From: an uncultured Mycoplasmatota bacterium | GTDB taxonomy: Bacteria > Bacillota_I > Bacilli_A > RF39 > UBA660 | Length of the DNA stretch: 7,528 nt | NCBI GenBank assembly: GCA_947572405.1 | Contig: CANPBV010000073.1 | Location: forward strand, 1 to 7,528 | Direction: 5' to 3' | Shown here: in pieces, positions 5,418 to 7,528 of the stretch | How the letters are laid out: each line of letters begins with the position of its first letter | Position numbering within the stretch: the first letter of the stretch is position 1 | The notes under the pieces: model-generated | Databases searched by the model: none | What the model was told of the DNA's origin: nothing | What the model saw: only the letters and a program-made list of their open reading frames with translations | Program-made: the position numbers and the translations under genes

Positions 5418-6917
5418 TTAATTTAATTTTACCATACCATCTTTTGTTAATAAATATCGTTCTCTACTAACTTCCTCTATAAACTTACGGTCATGACTGA
5501 CACTAATGATGGTACCTTTAAAATCTGCAAGTACCTTTCTAATCACTGGATTTGAAAGTGGACTCACGTTCCTAGTTGGCTCATCTAGTATCAAAACATC
5601 ACATTGATGTAAAACCAATTGAATTAAAAATAGTTTTGCTTTTGTTCCATTGCTTAAGTCTTTTAAACTACCAGTCATTTCTGCTTTTGTAAAATTCATG
5701 TTTCCCAAAAACATTCTTGCTTTTTCAATTTCCTTTTTTTCTTTTGACGCAATAAAGTCTAGTACTGTTTCATAATCTTTTAAAATATCCTCATAGTTCT
5801 GAGGCATATATCCAACTTTCAAATCTTTTCGTGTTTTTAACTGTTCATATATCCATTTTAATAGTGTTGTTTTCCCTACCCCATTTTTCCCAGTGATGCA
5901 TAGATGGGTATTCCCAATAATATCAAATTTTATATTCCTAGACACTATTGTTTGATTGGCTTTTAACTTAGGAATATCTACTTTTAAAATCACCTTCTGT
6001 TTTGGAATAGTTACTGGTTCAAAACAGAAATGAATGCTTTCTTCCACATCTGGATATTCCGTCAAAGGTTTCTCTTCTAATCTTTTTTCTTGAGCTTTTA
6101 GGGAGTGCATCTTCTTTTTTAAAAGCTTCGCACCAAAAGGGTCCTTCCTAGAAATCGTATTTTGCTGATATTCTACGCTTTGCATAATCTGCATTAACTT
6201 TCCTTGTTTTTTATTATATTGCCTTTTTTCTGCTTTCGATATTTGAGTTTGACGGTCTATCAAATGCAACCTATTTTTTATATAACGATCATAATCCATT
6301 TTTACTAAGGTGTGTTTGCACTCTCTTTTTTTCTTGATTTGCTCTAAGTGCAGTATCATATTGGCAGTTCTTGATAATAAGGTTTCATCATGTGATACAT
6401 AAATTATTGGTCCATTAAAATTTTGAATCAATTGTTCTAGCCATTCCAATGTTTCAATATCTAAATCATTTGTTGGCTCGTCTAAAAATAAAATCTCATT
6501 TTCTTCTAGTAACAACTTTAAAATACCAACTTTGACTTTTTCTCCCCCTGATAATGTATTTATAATTTGCTTGAAAATAGAATCTTCTAATTGTAGCATT
6601 CCTAAATATTTGTACAATAAATTCATCTTAGTATAATAATTTTCTTCCTCTTGAAATAAATAATCCAAAACAGATTTTGTTAATTTTTCCTCGCTTATAG
6701 ATTGTTCTAAATATCCAACTTTATTTTTATGAAAGTTGACACTTCCAGTTACCACTGCATATTCACAAACGCCTAATAATGATTTTAATAAAGTTGATTT
6801 CCCATTTCCCTCTTCTCCAATAATAGCAAGTTTATCTCCTGGATTCAAGGTAAAAGATAATGACTGTATCATATATCTAGTAGATATCATAATATCTACA
6901 TTTTTAACTTCTAACAT
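5418..6917 (-). CDS. ABC-F family ATPase, likely ribosome-associated
   Basis: 499 residues, two ATPase domains and no membrane segment, as in ABC-F proteins that bind the ribosomal E site and act on translation; several protect against macrolides, lincosamides, streptogramins or pleuromutilins. Domain 1: Walker A GEEGNGKST (34-42), signature LSGGE (122-126), Walker B ILFLDEP (142-148), His176. Domain 2: GKNGVGKTT (343-351), signature changed to LSNGT (421-425), Walker B VLILDEP (441-447), D-loop region TRNVSPLSNP (448-457) instead of the usual N-D-L-D, His475. Both catalytic Glu residues remain. The basic linker between the domains (about 196-300) includes a predicted helical hairpin (about 207-285) with the tip near 245-262, the part that reaches the P-site tRNA and the drug site. 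No C-terminal extension. The start is fixed by AGGAGG at 6924-6929, 6 nt ahead. It is preceded by a leader peptide and alternative hairpins, which favours an antibiotic-resistance type over a housekeeping EttA/Uup type. The drug spectrum cannot be read from sequence. Confidence 0.85.
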   Translation of the reverse strand: MLEVKNVDIMISTRYMIQSLSFTLNPGDKLAIIGEEGNGKSTLLKSLLGVCEYAVVTGSVNFHKNKVGYLEQSISEEKLTKSVLDYLFQEEENYYTKMNLLYKYLGMLQLEDSIFKQIINTLSGGEKVKVGILKLLLEENEILFLDEPTNDLDIETLEWLEQLIQNFNGPIIYVSHDETLLSRTANMILHLEQIKKKRECKHTLVKMDYDRYIKNRLHLIDRQTQISKAEKRQYNKKQGKLMQIMQSVEYQQNTISRKDPFGAKLLKKKMHSLKAQEKRLEEKPLTEYPDVEESIHFCFEPVTIPKQKVILKVDIPKLKANQTIVSRNIKFDIIGNTHLCITGKNGVGKTTLLKWIYEQLKTRKDLKVGYMPQNYEDILKDYETVLDFIASKEKKEIEKARMFLGNMNFTKAEMTGSLKDLSNGTKAKLFLIQLVLHQCDVLILDEPTRNVSPLSNPVIRKVLADFKGTIISVSHDRKFIEEVSRERYLLTKDGMVKLN

Positions 6918-6918
6918 C

Positions 6919-6960
6919 TTATGCCTCCTAATATTCTGGCATAATTTAAAGTTTATGCCA
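6919..6960 (-). promoter_or_regulatory. Alternative hairpins controlling ABC-F translation
   Basis: Three segments of the minus-strand RNA compete. Segment 1, UGGCAUAA (6960-6953), pairs with segment 2, UUAUGCCA (6944-6937), over 8 perfect base pairs with an 8-nt loop, which leaves the Shine-Dalgarno sequence AGGAGG (6929-6924) open. Segment 2 without its last base can instead pair over 7 perfect base pairs with segment 3, GGCAUAA (6925-6919), which includes the final GG of the Shine-Dalgarno sequence and the bases up to the start codon. There is no U-run, so translational rather than transcriptional attenuation is expected. Segment 1 starts 3 nt after the leader peptide stop, so a ribosome at the end of the leader would cover it. 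Confidence 0.65.
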
Positions 6961-6963
6961 CAC

Positions 6964-6984
6964 TTATAAAACTAATATTCTCAT
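6964..6984 (-). CDS. Leader peptide MRILVL upstream of the ABC-F gene
   Basis: A six-codon frame, ATG AGA ATA TTA GTT TTA then TAA, with a strong ribosome binding site GGAGGTG (6996-6990) 5 nt ahead. It begins 29 nt after the stop of the zinc-ribbon gene and ends 46 nt before the ABC-F start. Short leaders with small or basic residues near the start are known to sense macrolide-type drugs (ErmD-type leaders contain MRL), and peptides of the pattern Met-x-Leu/Ile-x-Val are known to interact with erythromycin-bound ribosomes; MRILVL fits both. That it is translated and arrests ribosomes is inference from position, ribosome binding site and the downstream hairpins. It is far too short for any function as a protein. 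Confidence 0.65.
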   Translation of the reverse strand: MRILVL

Positions 6985-7013
6985 TTTCACACCTCCATAT
7001 ATGTTTATATTCA

Positions 7014-7424
7014 TTACTGTTCTTTTCCACATTTTTTACAGAATTTAGAATCTTCATCAATTAAAGTACCACAATATTTACAATAAATGGCATTTTTAGA
7101 AAGTCCATCTCTAATTGCTTTGACCTTCACTTCTATTCCTTCTTTTTCAATATTAGCTGTTCTTTTTTCTATATCTTTTAATCGTTCTTCATTTTGGTCT
7201 AAAATATGTTTCCTAGTTTGAACCTTAATGTCTCCTGCCATAGTTCCCATTTCTTTCAAATCATCTTTGGCATTTTCCATCATATACTTTGTTGCCCTAA
7301 TTTGTCTACTCATCATTTTTCCCCTCATTTTTGGACTTATCAGCATAATGATAACAAAAATAAAAATTCCTAAAACCAAAATAGGTACAATTACAAATAA
7401 TGCATCAAAAATCATATTGTTCAT
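7014..7424 (-). CDS. Small membrane protein with C-terminal zinc ribbon
   Basis: 136 residues. One N-terminal membrane segment (about 6-30) is followed by a basic stretch (SPKMRGKMMSR, 30-40), which by the positive-inside rule puts the rest in the cytoplasm. Residues about 40-110 are charged and helical, probably a coiled coil. The C-terminus carries a zinc ribbon with two CxxC pairs, CKYC (115-118) and CKKC (129-132), 10 residues apart, as in the zinc_ribbon_2 group common in Bacillota. I do not recognise a named protein or known function; scaffolding or regulating a membrane complex is a guess. The start is fixed by AGGAGG at 7431-7436, 6 nt ahead. It has its own promoter and lies upstream of the ABC-F leader with only 29 nt between its stop and the leader ATG, so the two are probably co-transcribed. 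Confidence 0.8.
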   Translation of the reverse strand: MNNMIFDALFVIVPILVLGIFIFVIIMLISPKMRGKMMSRQIRATKYMMENAKDDLKEMGTMAGDIKVQTRKHILDQNEERLKDIEKRTANIEKEGIEVKVKAIRDGLSKNAIYCKYCGTLIDEDSKFCKKCGKEQ

Positions 7425-7444
7425 AACAGCCCTCCTCCATTTTC

Positions 7445-7473
7445 ATTATAGCACAAGATCATACCAAATTCTA
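7445..7473 (-). promoter_or_regulatory. Extended -10 promoter of the zinc-ribbon/ABC-F transcript
   Basis: Minus strand TAGAAT (7468-7473), 17-bp spacer, TGC immediately followed by TATAAT (7445-7450). Start near 7438, just ahead of the AGGAGG at 7431-7436. The -35 box begins three bases after the predicted 3' end of the group II intron, so the intron inserted right at the upstream edge of this promoter. Both hexamers are the same as in the promoter at 4482-4510. Confidence 0.7.
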
Positions 7474-7475
7474 CA

Positions 7476-7528
7476 ATCGAGTAGAGAGAAATAACTAAAT
7501 TATTTCGTCCCTCTCACACCACCACAGC
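7476..7528 (-). mobile_element. 3' end of a group II intron (partial)
   Basis: The right edge, read on the minus strand, has the characteristic end of a bacterial group II intron: GTGGTGTGAGAGG, a domain VI hairpin, then CTCTACTCGAT. In domain VI GAAATAA (7506-7500) pairs with TTATTTC (7494-7488) and GAGA pairs with TCTC at the base. An unpaired A at 7482, seven bases from the predicted last base (7476), fits the branch point. Bases 7520-7528 would be the 3' strand of domain V. The rest of the ribozyme and any reverse transcriptase/maturase lie outside the window. The 3' side of domain VI lacks a partner for GGAC (7510-7507), making the hairpin lopsided. I identify it from the remembered pattern of such ends, not from an alignment. 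Confidence 0.65.

Noticed and set aside
6937..6960. Leader hairpin as a transcription terminator
   Set aside because: The stem is followed by GAATATTAGG rather than a U-run, so it can act only on translation or as a protein-binding site.
6736..6969. 77-codon plus-strand open frame over the ABC-F start
   Set aside because: It is antisense to Walker A of the ABC-F protein and its leader; composition and absence of a ribosome binding site mark it as a shadow.
7004..7009. TATAAA on the minus strand as a separate ABC-F promoter
   Set aside because: No -35 box or TG extension at the right distance; co-transcription with the zinc-ribbon gene explains expression better, though a weak promoter cannot be excluded.
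7228..7494. 88-codon plus-strand open frame
   Set aside because: It is antisense to the membrane segment of the zinc-ribbon protein, whose hydrophobic look it merely mirrors; no ribosome binding site.
1..7528. CRISPR array, tRNA/rRNA genes, insertion sequence ends or a toxin-antitoxin pair
   Set aside because: No regularly spaced repeats, no cloverleaf with a T-loop signature, no transposase fragment and no fitting small gene pair were seen on either strand.

Overview
The DNA is strongly AT-rich, nearly every gene has a purine-rich AGGAGG-type ribosome binding site a few bases ahead of ATG, and the -10 boxes are perfect TATAAT. Together with the protein families (fused MacB-like ABC transporter, ABC-F protein, DUF4299-like protein, PF06541 membrane protein, zinc-ribbon membrane protein, group II intron), this points to a low-GC member of the Bacillota, probably a gut-type Bacilli/Erysipelotrichia or Clostridia relative. 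I cannot name the species. Tryptophan is encoded by TGG and nothing suggests recoded TGA.

Layout. Positions 156-2702 (+) encode a single-chain ABC transporter (ATPase plus FtsX/MacB-type permease with a very large external domain) with its own promoter and a weak terminator. Everything else is on the minus strand, so the two sides converge in the 2703-2953 gap, which also holds a probable decayed reading frame. Reading the minus strand in its own direction from the right edge: the last ~53 nt of a group II intron (7476-7528); a promoter and a small membrane protein with a C-terminal zinc ribbon (7014-7424); a short leader with a 6-codon peptide MRILVL and two mutually exclusive hairpins; an ABC-F ATPase (5418-6917) and its terminator; a promoter driving a 23-codon remnant of an XRE-type regulator (5284-5355); a second promoter and a membrane-anchored thioredoxin-like protein (4600-5217) with a terminator; and a two-gene operon of a PF06541 membrane protein (3804-4442) and a DUF4299-like protein (2954-3793).

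How the parts may work together. No promoter is obvious between the zinc-ribbon gene and the ABC-F gene, so they are probably co-transcribed, with ABC-F output set after transcription by the leader. ABC-F proteins often protect or rescue ribosomes, and a tiny arrest-type peptide ahead of one is the usual arrangement for sensing ribosome-targeting antibiotics. The leader is the most interesting element here: the segment at 6938-6944 can pair either with the upstream copy of GGCATAA (leaving the Shine-Dalgarno sequence free) or with the downstream copy that overlaps the Shine-Dalgarno sequence of the ABC-F gene.

Four of the five promoters I can place share an unusual -35 box (TAGAAA, TAGAAT, TAGAGA, TAGAAT) exactly 17 bp from TATAAT. 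The region is an accessory-looking mixture of export, stress/resistance and decayed regulatory genes rather than one pathway. Apart from the ABC-F leader I see no clear new multi-gene system.
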